From NCBI GenBank assembly GCA_007136525.1, contig SLGU01000102.1:1-7193 (forward strand): a stretch of DNA of 7,193 nt. Direction: 5' to 3'. The position numbers were made by a program, and so were the translations under genes. The notes below the pieces were generated by a model that was given only the letters and a program-made list of their open reading frames with translations, was not told the origin of the DNA and searched no databases. This stretch comes from Desulfobacteraceae bacterium. Its GTDB lineage: Bacteria; Desulfobacterota; Desulfobacteria; Desulfobacterales; Desulfosalsimonadaceae. Numbering within the stretch: position 1 is the stretch's first letter; each line of letters begins with the position of its first letter. Positions 1 to 7,193 of this stretch are shown piece by piece.

Positions 1-723
1 AATACCGGTTGCCGCTTCAAGTGCACGGATATTTCTCCCCTCCCTTCCGATGATCCTTCCCTTCATTTCATCATCAGGGAGTTGTACCACAGAAACAGTG
101 CGTTCCGCGACAAAGTCGCCGGCGTATCGCTGTATGGCTGTTGCAATTATTTTTTTTGCCTCCTTGTCTGCCTCTTCTTTTGCCTCTGCGATGATCCGCT
201 TGATGGTTTTGGCGCTGTCATGGCGGGCTTCATTTTCCATGGACTGCATGAGCAGATCCTTGGCCGCATCGGAGGTCAAGCCTGAAATCACTTCGAGTTG
301 GTTTTTCTGCTCATCAATGATCTCCTGGTATTTTTTTTCAAGAGCGGAAATCTCGGCTGACCGGCCCTGCAGTTCACGCTCCAGTTGTGCATTTTCCCTG
401 GTTTTAACTTCGACCTGTTCGTGTTTCTTGTCAATATTTTCTTCTTTTGAAACCAGCCGCTTTTCAAGCGCCTTTAATTCGTTTTTTGTGTTTGCAGTCT
501 CTGAATCAAAATCGCTTTTCATTTTGAAAAGCCGGTCTTTTGCTTCAAGCTGGGCTTCCTTGATCAGAGAATCGGCTTTTTGATTGGCTGTATCAATTAT
601 CATTCTGGCTTTTTCTTCAGCATCATGGAATTTTTGGCGGGCAAAACGCTCCCTTAAAATCTGAGCGCCTGCAAAGCCTAAAAAAGCGCCTAGAATGAGC
701 AGTAATATATATGTTCCATTCAT
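1..723 (-). CDS. rny: Ribonuclease Y, N-terminal part (cut by the window edge)
   Basis: RNase Y is a membrane-anchored endoribonuclease that starts decay of many mRNAs. Reading down from the ATG at 723-721 gives 241 uninterrupted codons to the window edge. Residues about 4-21 (ILLLILGAFLGFAGA region) form one N-terminal membrane segment. Residues about 25-200 are very rich in Glu, Lys, Gln and Ala, as in the long coiled coil of this family. The end reads MKGRIIGREGRNIRALEAAT, the start of the KH RNA-binding domain with its GxxG loop (GREG, residues 226-229), a near-diagnostic RNase Y signature. The family is usually about 520 residues, so the rest of the KH domain and the catalytic HD domain lie outside the window. 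A GGGAG ribosome-binding site sits about 9 nt before the ATG. The gene follows the 6S RNA on the same strand. Base composition is more AT-rich than in the atp genes. Confidence 0.95.
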   Translation of the reverse strand, partial: MNGTYILLLILGAFLGFAGAQILRERFARQKFHDAEEKARMIIDTANQKADSLIKEAQLEAKDRLFKMKSDFDSETANTKNELKALEKRLVSKEENIDKKHEQVEVKTRENAQLERELQGRSAEISALEKKYQEIIDEQKNQLEVISGLTSDAAKDLLMQSMENEARHDSAKTIKRIIAEAKEEADKEAKKIIATAIQRYAGDFVAERTVSVVQLPDDEMKGRIIGREGRNIRALEAATGI

Positions 724-790
724 CTTTTTTCGCTCCCTGGAAAGGCATGCGGGTCGCCTGCCTGTCCATCTATGGCATTTCAATCATAAA

Positions 791-812
791 CCGGAAGGCG
801 CGGTGCTTCCGG
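791..812 (-). other. Hairpin in the putative rny leader
   Basis: A perfect 7-bp inverted repeat (CCGGAAG / CTTCCGG) with an 8-nt GC-rich loop lies 67 nt upstream of the rny start. On the minus strand it is preceded by a T-rich run and followed only by TTTATG, so it is a poor intrinsic terminator in the direction of rny. Read on the plus strand it is followed by ACGAAAAAA, which is not a terminator tail. It is best seen as a structured leader element. The surrounding stretch, 724-957, holds no credible gene. Its only other visible structure is a 4-bp GCCC/GGGC hairpin at 858-869. No clear promoter was found there, so rny may be transcribed by read-through from the 6S RNA promoter or from upstream. 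Confidence 0.4.
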
Positions 813-957
813 ACGAAAAAATAAGTGTTTGTCAGGACAGTGAAAAAACAGGAGGTAGCCCAAAAGGGCATCAAAGACGTGAGATGCTGGGAAAAGCGGC
901 TTTCAATGTTGGAAATGCAGGGGAAGTACCTGTGTGGTTCCTGGAAATATGGAAAAC

Positions 958-1143
958 AAGACCCCGCCACGCCGTGTTGAATGAGCCTTGAACCTTGGCT
1001 CTTTCAGGTGGGCGCCCTGTGGCTTCTTCAGGCTTTTCCGGCGTACCGGAACATGCACACCAAAACCAGTGAAGGCTCCCGTATTATTAAGTGTTGGATC
1101 AAAGGGCACTGTTCAATCACGCACATGGCAGGGTGATTGTCCT
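958..1143 (-). ncRNA. ssrS: 6S RNA
   Basis: 6S RNA binds the sigma70 RNA polymerase holoenzyme by imitating an open promoter. The minus strand between zapA and rny folds as a long rod of the expected size (about 186 nt). The closing stem pairs ACCCTGCCAT (1134-1125) with GTGGCGGGGT (970-961), 10 of 10 counting G-U pairs. It continues inward with GT/GC and CGTG/CACG after a bulged G, and outward with AGGAC/GTCTT. An unpaired 5' strand with TTAATAATAC forms the central bubble. The 3' side of the bubble has a small hairpin (1001-983, GAGCC/GGCTC) resembling the CCTTGAACCAAGG area of E. coli 6S RNA. The upper arm pairs GGGAGCC with GGCGCCC (one mismatch) and ends in a 6-bp TTCCGG/CCGGAA stem with a TACG loop (1051-1036). 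Position next to zapA matches the classic ssrS locus. The ends are estimates from the promoter and the pairing. Confidence 0.85.
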
Positions 1144-1149
1144 GTTTTC

Positions 1150-1178
1150 AATATAAAAAGTTTTTCCAGACAAAGCAA
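1150..1178 (-). promoter_or_regulatory. Sigma70-type promoter of the 6S RNA
   Basis: On the minus strand TTGCTT (1178-1173, 3 of 6 matches to TTGACA) and TATATT (1155-1150, 5 of 6 matches to TATAAT) are separated by exactly 17 bp. A start 7-8 nt downstream falls at about 1143-1142, which matches the outer end of the AGGAC/GTCTT part of the 6S closing stem. Its place between the zapA stop and the RNA supports independent transcription of the RNA. The start site is inferred. Confidence 0.6.
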
Positions 1179-1215
1179 GTATTCAAAACGTTGACACGCT
1201 CAAAAATATGCACCC

Positions 1216-1509
1216 TCATATGGCCGTTCGAATCATACGATCCAGCCTCTCGGCGCGGGTAGCAACAGACTGCAAAAAAAACTGATGGTTATTTTTCAAT
1301 TCACAATTCTGTTTTGCAATATTCAGTGCAGCCGTCACAACAATGGCAAGCTTGTTCGTTTTCCGCGCATAAGCCGGAAAACGGTTCTCAATCTGCCTGA
1401 TTTCCTCTGTTAGATATAGGGCTATTTCCCGGGGGTCAACCGCAGAGTTTTCATCGGCCTTGAACTTAAACTGTTCATCCAGCAGTTCTATGGTAATAAT
1501 GGTTTCCAA
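1216..1509 (-). CDS. zapA: Cell division protein ZapA
   Basis: ZapA is a small cytoplasmic protein that binds FtsZ and bundles its filaments at the Z-ring. The 97-residue product is close to the usual ZapA size of about 100. It shows the family pattern: a short N-terminal beta segment (ETIITIELLDEQFKFKADE), then a helix containing VDPREIALYLTEEIRQIE, then a region with KLAIVVTAALNIAKQNCELK, and a final helix. The start is TTG at 1509-1507. No ATG or GTG start fits the N-terminal homology, and the TTG has no strong Shine-Dalgarno sequence, so translation may be coupled to the gene upstream. That gene, zapB-like, ends 32 nt before. The 6S RNA promoter begins shortly after the stop, as in the zapA-ssrS arrangement of other proteobacteria. 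Family assignment is firm; the exact start is less so. Confidence 0.85.
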   Translation of the reverse strand: METIITIELLDEQFKFKADENSAVDPREIALYLTEEIRQIENRFPAYARKTNKLAIVVTAALNIAKQNCELKNNHQFFLQSVATRAERLDRMIRTAI

Positions 1510-1541
1510 AGCGATATCGCCGTAAAAAAATGAATTTTCAT

Positions 1542-1796
1542 CTATGATTCTGCTGCCTGAGGCCCGGGTGCCTGGTCCATCTTCTCTAACAGGCTGTCAA
1601 TCTTGGAGCGAATTAAAACCTTTTGCTTTGAGTACCTGCTTTCTTCCTCAGCCTTCTGTTCAAGGGCGACTTCAAGCTCCCCGACTTTCTCTCTGAGCGC
1701 GAAGTTGTCCTGTTCAAGGGTATTCCGCTGTTCAATCAATTGTTCAATTTTTTTTTCCAGTAAGTCAAACTGGCGCATCACATCGTCTATATCCAC
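1542..1796 (-). CDS. zapB: ZapB-like coiled-coil cell division protein
   Basis: The 84-residue product is almost wholly a predicted coiled coil. Hydrophobic residues recur with heptad-like spacing from about residue 8 to 73 (FDLLEKKIEQLIEQRNTLEQ and onward), the sequence is rich in Glu, Lys and Gln, and it lacks Cys, Trp and any membrane segment. E. coli ZapB is a coiled-coil protein of about 81 residues that joins the Z-ring through ZapA. Similar size and the position directly before zapA make a ZapB role likely. Coiled coils give weak homology evidence, so another short coiled-coil division factor cannot be excluded. The start is GTG (1796-1794), fixed by a good GAGGTGA ribosome-binding site 4 nt upstream. 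The C-terminus ends in a short Ala/Pro/Gln-rich tail. Confidence 0.7.
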   Translation of the reverse strand: MDIDDVMRQFDLLEKKIEQLIEQRNTLEQDNFALREKVGELEVALEQKAEEESRYSKQKVLIRSKIDSLLEKMDQAPGPQAAES

Positions 1797-1800
1797 TGTT

Positions 1801-1807
1801 TCACCTC
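1801..1807 (-). promoter_or_regulatory. Ribosome-binding site fixing the GTG start of zapB-like gene
   Basis: GAGGTGA on the minus strand lies 4 nt before the GTG at 1796-1794. It is the best Shine-Dalgarno match in the glmU-zapB-zapA group and decides for GTG, since no in-frame ATG lies nearby. Confidence 0.7.
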
Positions 1808-1840
1808 ATGATTCGTATATAAATTTCAATACGCTGAAAG

Positions 1841-2590
1841 TCAAGGCTTTTCATGTGAGATCAAGACCGACTCGGCTTTCTCCAGGTCCTGGATGGTATT
1901 AATTCCAAGTATTTCATTGCTGTCTTCACATCTAACCATGCCGATTCCGGCACGCTGCTTTGCAGCAATCTCAACGATATCGGTCAGGTATATTTCATTC
2001 TGGATGTTATTCGGCCTGACCTGCATGATCATGGTTTCCAGGGAACGGCGATGGACACAATATATACCCGTATTGATCAATTTGATGGTCTTTTCATCCG
2101 CTGTGGCATCCGCCTCTTCGACAATTCGGGAAACCCGATTTTGCGGGTCTATGATCAGCCGTCCATATCCCCTGGGATTGTCAATCACAGACCCGACAAG
2201 CGTAATGGTATTGTTCTGCGATTTATGTGCGCCAAGCAGTTTTGTCAGCGTGGACAGCTTTAAAAAGGGCACGTCGCCACACAATATAATTACGTGTTGG
2301 ATATTGTCGCGCAATTCCGGTATCGCACATAAAACCGCATGCCCGGTGCCAAGCTGTTCTTTCTGAAAGGCGAACCGGACATCAGGATAAACCTCGGTTA
2401 CCACAGCCTTGACCTGGTCGGCCTGGGTGCCGACAACAACGATCACATCACTGCCGGCAAGACGAACCGCCGTGTTTGTCACGTATTGAATCATCGGCTT
2501 TTCCCGGATACAATGGAGCACCTTGGCGGTCGCCGATTTCATCCGGGTCCCCTTGCCGGCCGCAAGTATGATAACAGCAGTATTTTCCAT
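1841..2590 (-). CDS. GlmU-like UDP-GlcNAc pyrophosphorylase, single domain without acetyltransferase half
   Basis: The 249-residue product is the N-terminal uridylyltransferase domain of GlmU, which makes UDP-GlcNAc from UTP and GlcNAc-1-phosphate for peptidoglycan and LPS. Visible motifs are the nucleotide-binding loop LAAGKGTRM (9-17), Lys23 in AKVLH, QLGTGHA (79-85), GDVP with Asp106, GYGR (141-144), IVEEADAT with Glu158, INTGI with Asn173, YLTD (201-204) and GINTIQDLE with Asn231. All expected substrate and metal-binding positions are present, so the fold looks active. Typical GlmU is about 450 residues and ends in a left-handed beta-helix acetyltransferase domain. Here the frame stops at 1841 and the next gene starts 44 nt later, so that half is absent. 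The ATG at 2590 was chosen because it begins right before AVIILAAGKGTRM. An in-frame GTG at 2620 would add 10 unconserved residues. The acetyltransferase may be encoded elsewhere, or the enzyme may use another sugar phosphate. Confidence 0.8.
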   Translation of the reverse strand: MENTAVIILAAGKGTRMKSATAKVLHCIREKPMIQYVTNTAVRLAGSDVIVVVGTQADQVKAVVTEVYPDVRFAFQKEQLGTGHAVLCAIPELRDNIQHVIILCGDVPFLKLSTLTKLLGAHKSQNNTITLVGSVIDNPRGYGRLIIDPQNRVSRIVEEADATADEKTIKLINTGIYCVHRRSLETMIMQVRPNNIQNEIYLTDIVEIAAKQRAGIGMVRCEDSNEILGINTIQDLEKAESVLISHEKP

Positions 2591-2616
2591 CTCTTTTATT
2601 CCTGTCCAAACAACTG

Positions 2617-2640
2617 GCACGGCCTCCGGGAAGGCCCTGC
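2617..2640 (-). repeat. 24-nt imperfect palindrome upstream of the GlmU-like gene
   Basis: GCA-G-GGCCT, a 6-nt centre TCCCGG, then AGGCC-G-TGC: 8 of the 9 arm positions pair, with one central G/G mismatch. It lies just downstream of the terminator and 27 nt before the chosen ATG. It contains a GGAGG run and the upstream GTG. No T-run follows, so it is not an intrinsic terminator. It may be an mRNA leader hairpin or a protein-binding site; the sequence alone does not decide. Confidence 0.45.
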
Positions 2641-2647
2641 ATCAACG

Positions 2648-2684
2648 AAAAAAGGGCAACCCGTTTTCAGGGTTTGCCCTTTTT
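2648..2684 (-). terminator. Intrinsic terminator of the ATP synthase operon
   Basis: On the minus strand GGGCAAACCC pairs with GGGTTGCCC (one bulged A) around a 7-nt loop, TGAAAAC. The stem is extended by A/T pairing on both sides and followed by TTTTTTCG. An A-run upstream gives a matching T-run on the plus strand, so the element is bidirectional in form. No converging gene is visible, so its job is to end transcription 47 nt after the atpC stop codon. Confidence 0.9.
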
Positions 2685-2693
2685 CATGAGTGC

Positions 2694-2721
2694 CTGAATT
2701 TCATCGTGGTACGAAATTCAG
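2694..2721 (-). repeat. Perfect 9-bp inverted repeat just after atpC
   Basis: CTGAATTTC and GAAATTCAG flank a 10-nt spacer. On the minus strand the hairpin begins 10 nt after the atpC stop codon and precedes the main terminator. It lacks a following T-run. It could protect the 3' end of the atp mRNA or act as a helper to the terminator; this role is inferred. Confidence 0.6.
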
Positions 2722-2730
2722 AAAAAAACA

Positions 2731-3144
2731 TCAATCTGTTTGCTCCACGAGCTTGATGCGCGCCACAGCCCGCACAAGTGCAGCTCTTGCACGCTCCTTG
2801 TCAATGCTGTCATCGGAGGACGCAAGCCGTTCTTTTGCCCGTTCATAAGCGGCCTTTGCACGATCAATATCTATTTTTTCGCGTATCTCAGCTGTTTCTG
2901 CCAGAATGGTCACCCTGTCCGGAAGCGCTTCGGCAAACCCGCCGCTGATGAAAACAACATGTTCTTTGTCCTGAAGATCCCTGAAATGCACCTTTCCGGT
3001 TTCAAGCGAACTGAGAAACGGCGTATGGTTCGGCAGAATACCAAATTCACCCAACGTCCCGGGAGCCATAACAATCTTGACATCCTGGCTGATAACATAT
3101 TTTTCAGGTGTGACAATCTCAAGTTTAATCGTCTGTTGAGCCAT
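2731..3144 (-). CDS. atpC: ATP synthase F1 subunit epsilon
   Basis: Epsilon is part of the central rotor stalk; it links gamma to the c-ring and can inhibit ATP hydrolysis. The 137-residue length is normal. Residues 1-85 match the N-terminal beta-sandwich, with the conserved segment MAPGTLGEFGILPNHTPFLS (26-45) and FISGGFAE (65-72). Residues about 88-132 are two charged helices forming the regulatory hairpin. That hairpin begins with IDIDRA (91-96), which fits the I(L)DxxRA nucleotide-binding motif known in bacterial epsilon subunits, so ATP sensing is plausible. The ATG is preceded by GGGAG at about 8 nt. The gene is 18 nt after atpD and is the last gene of the ATP synthase operon, followed by a hairpin and a terminator. 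Confidence 0.97.
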   Translation of the reverse strand: MAQQTIKLEIVTPEKYVISQDVKIVMAPGTLGEFGILPNHTPFLSSLETGKVHFRDLQDKEHVVFISGGFAEALPDRVTILAETAEIREKIDIDRAKAAYERAKERLASSDDSIDKERARAALVRAVARIKLVEQTD

Positions 3145-3162
3145 TATACATCTCCCGCAATA

Positions 3163-4590
<1,428 letters not shown>

Positions 4591-4619
4591 TTAAAGACAC
4601 GGAATTTGATCCTGGTTAA

Positions 4620-5522
4620 TTATCCCCTAAGGGCCTCGGCGCCGCCCACGATGTCCATCAACTCCATCGTGATGGATTGCTGCCTGGCCTTATTATATGT
4701 CAGGGTAAGGCTTTCAATCATATCATCACATGCCTTTGTGGCGTTATCCATAGCCCGCATGCGGGCGGCATGTTCACTTGTGGATGTTTCAAGCAGTGCA
4801 TGGTAAATCTGAATATAGATGCTCTTCGGAAGCATGATGTTCAGCAGATCCGTTGCAGACGGCTCACAGATATGTTCCGGAAGGTAACGGTAGACGTCAT
4901 CTTCGGCCTTGGCCGCCGCCTGATCCGGCTGCTCGATCGCAACGATCGGCAAAAGCTGTTTCGCGACGGGAATCTGATTGGCCATGCTGCGAAACTCAGA
5001 GTATACAATATGCACCTCGTCATAATCGCCGAACAGGAAACCTTCGATCAGTTTCTGGCCAAAGGTGGCGGCAATGTTGAAACCGAACTTGGCCCCGACG
5101 ACGTCAAGGTACTGATCGACAATGGTCAGCTTTTCCTTGCGTGCCCAATCCCGTCCTTTTTTGCCGAAATTGGTCAGGGTCACATTGATCTCACGGCTTT
5201 TCAGCGAGTCAATGAGTTCCTCGGTCTTTTCATTCAGGTTGCTATTAAAACCGCCGCACAACCCCCGGTCGGACGTGAGCATGACCACGTGCACATTTTT
5301 CACTTCCTCCCTGGGAAGCAGCAAGGGGCTGATTTCGTCAATCGCCTTATCGGCAATATTGCCCAGCACTTCGGCAAATTTTTCCGCGTACGGCCGGAAC
5401 GCATCCATTGAACCCTGGGCGCCCCTCAGCTTGGAGGCAGCCACCATATTCATGGCACGGGTAATCTGCTTGGTCTTTTTGACACCCGATATTTTGGATT
5501 TTATTTCTTTTAATGATGCCAT
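4620..5522 (-). CDS. atpG: ATP synthase F1 subunit gamma
   Basis: Gamma is the central shaft that turns inside the alpha3-beta3 ring and couples c-ring rotation to catalysis. The 300-residue length is typical. The N-terminal helix MASLKEIKSKISGVKKTKQI, with TRAMNMVAASKLR after it (21-33), and the C-terminal helix (about 250-296, including ARMRAMDNATKACDDMI and ITMELMDIVGGAEAL) form the coiled-coil shaft and are highly conserved. The motif LTSDRGLCGGFN (82-93) marks the start of the Rossmann-like middle domain. No chloroplast-type redox-regulatory insertion with a Cys pair is seen. The ATG at 5522 has only a weak GAG-type ribosome-binding site. The gap to atpA is 61 nt, the largest inside the operon, and atpD follows after 44 nt. 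Confidence 0.98.
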   Translation of the reverse strand: MASLKEIKSKISGVKKTKQITRAMNMVAASKLRGAQGSMDAFRPYAEKFAEVLGNIADKAIDEISPLLLPREEVKNVHVVMLTSDRGLCGGFNSNLNEKTEELIDSLKSREINVTLTNFGKKGRDWARKEKLTIVDQYLDVVGAKFGFNIAATFGQKLIEGFLFGDYDEVHIVYSEFRSMANQIPVAKQLLPIVAIEQPDQAAAKAEDDVYRYLPEHICEPSATDLLNIMLPKSIYIQIYHALLETSTSEHAARMRAMDNATKACDDMIESLTLTYNKARQQSITMELMDIVGGAEALRG

Positions 5523-5583
5523 ATATCAACTCGCTTATATACGCTTGGTCAAAATTGGAGTTACACGGACGGCCGGAGACCCA

Positions 5584-7098
5584 CTATATGGTATCCTTGA
5601 ACTCTTCGCCGTATTCCGTAAGCGCCTTTTGCAATTTTGCGTCCAGTTCATCGCCGATGGTGCGCTTGTCTGCAATTTCCGTAAAAATTTCAGGGTAGCG
5701 GGCGTCAATGAACTGGTACAGGCCGGTTTCATATTTAGCCAGTACGCTTGTCGCCAGGTTGTCCAGAAAACCCTTGGTTCCGGCATAAAGAATAGAAACC
5801 TGCTTTTCCAGCGGCAGGGGCTGATACTGGGGCTGCTTGAGTATTTCAACCAACCGCTCGCCGCGAAGCAACTGTTTTTGTGTAGAGGCATCAAGATCGG
5901 AACCGAAAGCGGCAAAGGACTCGAGCTCCCTGTATTGCGCCAGGTCCAGTCGCAACGTGCCGGCCACCTGTTTCATGGCTTTTTCCTGGGCTGCACCGCC
6001 GACGCGGGAGACGGAAAGACCGACGTTGATGGCCGGGCGGACGCCTGCGAAAAAGAGGCCGGGCTCAAGGTAGATCTGGCCGTCTGTGATGGAAATAACA
6101 TTGGTCGGGATGTATGCGGAAACGTCTCCGGCCTGGGTTTCGATGATCGGCAGGGCTGTCAGCGAACCGGCGCCAAGCTCGTCGTTAAGCTTTGCGGCGC
6201 GCTCAAGCAGACGCGAATGGTTATAAAAAATGTCGCCGGGAAAAGCCTCGCGGCCGGGAGGCCGGCGCATGAGAAGCGATACCTGGCGATAGGCAACCGC
6301 CTGCTTGGACAAGTCATCATAGATGATCAGCGCGTGCTTGCCGTTGTCGCGGAAATACTCGCCGATGGCACAACCCGCATAGGGTGAAATATACTGCAAT
6401 GTCGCGGGGTCGCTGGCCGTTGCAGAGATGACCGTGGTGTACTCCATGGCGCCGTGTTTTTCAAGAACAGCGACGACCTGGGCAACTGTTGACCGTTTCT
6501 GGCCGGTAGCCACATAGATGCAGTAGACGTCACGCCCCTTCTGGCTCAAAATAGCGTCGATGGCAACGGCTGTTTTGCCGATCTGCCGGTCGCCGATGAT
6601 GAGCTCGCGCTGTCCGCGACCAACCGGCGTCATGGCGTCAATGGCTTTCAATCCGGTGTAGAGCGGCTCGTGAACGGATTTCCTGGCAATAACACCGGGT
6701 GCCACCATTTCGATACGCCGGGTTTCGCTGGCTTCGACCGGGCCCTTGCCGTCAAGAGGCTCACCGACCGCAGAAAGCACCCTGCCCAGAACGGCCTCGC
6801 CGACCGGAACTTGTGCAATACGGCCGGTACGTTTGACAATATCGCCTTCCTTGATATGGGTGTCGTCGCCCATGATCGCAACACCGACATTGTCTTCTTC
6901 CAGGTTCATGGCAAGCCCCAGAACACCGTTGGAAAATTCCACGAGCTCCAATGCCTGAACTTTCTCCAGGCCGTAAACCCGGGCAATGCCGTCACCGGCC
7001 GACAAGACGATACCTGTTTCACTCAGCTCAACCTTCTTGTCGAACTCCTGAATCTGCTGCTTGATAATCTCGCTGATTTCTTCGGCTTTTATTTCCAT
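5584..7098 (-). CDS. atpA: ATP synthase F1 subunit alpha
   Basis: Alpha alternates with beta in the F1 hexamer and holds non-catalytic nucleotide sites. The 504-residue length matches the family. The N-terminal helix (1-25), which binds the delta subunit, is followed by the beta-barrel, Walker A GDRQIGKT (169-176), Walker B ending at Asp261 (LIIYDDL), the conserved [15 protein letters not shown] (278-292), and the arginine finger Arg365 in SVSRVGG, which reaches into the beta catalytic site. The C-terminal helical domain runs from about 375. The start codon overlaps the atpH stop by one base (TAATG), which implies translational coupling. A GGGGTGAG stretch inside the atpH end serves as ribosome-binding site about 8 nt before the ATG. 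All key residues are present, so the subunit looks functional. Confidence 0.99.
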   Translation of the reverse strand: MEIKAEEISEIIKQQIQEFDKKVELSETGIVLSAGDGIARVYGLEKVQALELVEFSNGVLGLAMNLEEDNVGVAIMGDDTHIKEGDIVKRTGRIAQVPVGEAVLGRVLSAVGEPLDGKGPVEASETRRIEMVAPGVIARKSVHEPLYTGLKAIDAMTPVGRGQRELIIGDRQIGKTAVAIDAILSQKGRDVYCIYVATGQKRSTVAQVVAVLEKHGAMEYTTVISATASDPATLQYISPYAGCAIGEYFRDNGKHALIIYDDLSKQAVAYRQVSLLMRRPPGREAFPGDIFYNHSRLLERAAKLNDELGAGSLTALPIIETQAGDVSAYIPTNVISITDGQIYLEPGLFFAGVRPAINVGLSVSRVGGAAQEKAMKQVAGTLRLDLAQYRELESFAAFGSDLDASTQKQLLRGERLVEILKQPQYQPLPLEKQVSILYAGTKGFLDNLATSVLAKYETGLYQFIDARYPEIFTEIADKRTIGDELDAKLQKALTEYGEEFKDTI

Positions 7099-7193
7099 TA
7101 TACACTCTCACCCCTTTTTAAAGATTCACGCATATTTTTTAATTGTGTTTTGATACTGCCATCCAACACAAGATCCCCGATCTTTGTAACGAT
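7098..7193 (-). CDS. atpH: ATP synthase F1 subunit delta, C-terminal end (cut by the window edge)
   Basis: Delta ties the F1 head to the peripheral stalk. Only the last 31 codons and the TAA stop are in the window. They contain [20 protein letters not shown] followed by SLKRGESV, which matches the conserved C-terminal signature of the delta/OSCP family (pattern DxxLDGSIxxQLxxLRxxL). The stop codon shares a base with the atpA ATG. The order atpH-atpA-atpG-atpD-atpC is the standard bacterial one, so b subunit genes probably lie further right, outside the window. Confidence 0.95.
   Translation of the reverse strand: MVTKIGDLVLDGSIKTQLKNMRESLKRGESV

Noticed and set aside
50..583. A 177-codon Ser/Phe-rich open frame on the plus strand
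   Set aside because: This is the reverse complement of the Glu/Lys-rich RNase Y coiled coil; Ser/Phe richness is the expected shadow of such a region.
858..869. Short GCCC/GGGC hairpin as terminator of the 6S RNA
   Set aside because: The stem has only 4 bp and the T-run is about 10 nt further downstream, so it does not fit an intrinsic terminator.
695..1194. Short open frames on both strands in the zapA-rny gap
   Set aside because: They cover the 6S RNA and its flanks, lack good ribosome-binding sites and show no family resemblance; the RNA structure explains the conserved part.
2591..2620. Upstream GTG start at 2620 for the GlmU-like gene
   Set aside because: It would add 10 residues not expected before the conserved AVIILAAGKGTRM, and the GGAGG before it is only 2-3 nt away, too close for a normal start.
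5122..6387. A 421-codon open frame on the plus strand opposite atpG and atpA
   Set aside because: It is antisense to two highly conserved genes with intact motifs, has no recognisable domain, and arises from codon bias of the coding strand.

Overview
The window is the 3' part of a bacterial F-type ATP synthase operon, followed by a small cell-envelope/cell-division group, a 6S RNA gene and the beginning of the RNase Y gene. Every supported gene lies on the minus strand, so transcription runs from high to low coordinates. Protein sequences and gene order (atpH-atpA-atpG-atpD-atpC, a GlmU-type nucleotidyltransferase, zapB-like, zapA, 6S RNA, rny) suggest a delta-proteobacterial lineage (Desulfobacterota, perhaps Desulfobacterales). 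This assignment is inference from recall of similar gene orders, not a database search.

Layout in transcription order. The last 31 codons of atpH (F1 delta) enter at the right edge (7193-7098), and the stop codon overlaps the atpA start by one base. Full-length atpA (7098-5584), atpG (5522-4620), atpD (4575-3163) and atpC (3144-2731) follow with short gaps of 18 to 61 nt. They encode the alpha, gamma, beta and epsilon subunits of the F1 catalytic head, and all key catalytic motifs are intact. A perfect 9-bp inverted repeat and then a strong intrinsic terminator (2684-2648) close the ATP synthase unit.

Next come a single-domain GlmU-like uridylyltransferase that lacks the usual acetyltransferase half (2590-1841), a short coiled-coil ZapB-like protein with a GTG start (1796-1542) and ZapA with a TTG start (1509-1216). 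I see no convincing promoter for this group, so it may depend on terminator read-through or on a promoter I cannot recognise.

The 492-nt gap between zapA and rny has no credible protein gene. It holds a 6S RNA (about 1143-958) with its own sigma70-like promoter, then a 234-nt stretch with a hairpin that may belong to the rny leader. The first 241 codons of rny (723-1) run off the left edge: membrane anchor, long coiled coil and the start of the KH domain.

The window combines energy conservation (F1 ATPase), a step of nucleotide-sugar supply, Z-ring assembly, global RNA polymerase control (6S RNA) and mRNA turnover (RNase Y). I see no mobile element, CRISPR array, tRNA, rRNA or defence system, and no evidence of a previously undescribed system. 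The items most worth a second look are the 6S RNA and its extended closing stem, the truncated GlmU, and the palindrome just upstream of it.
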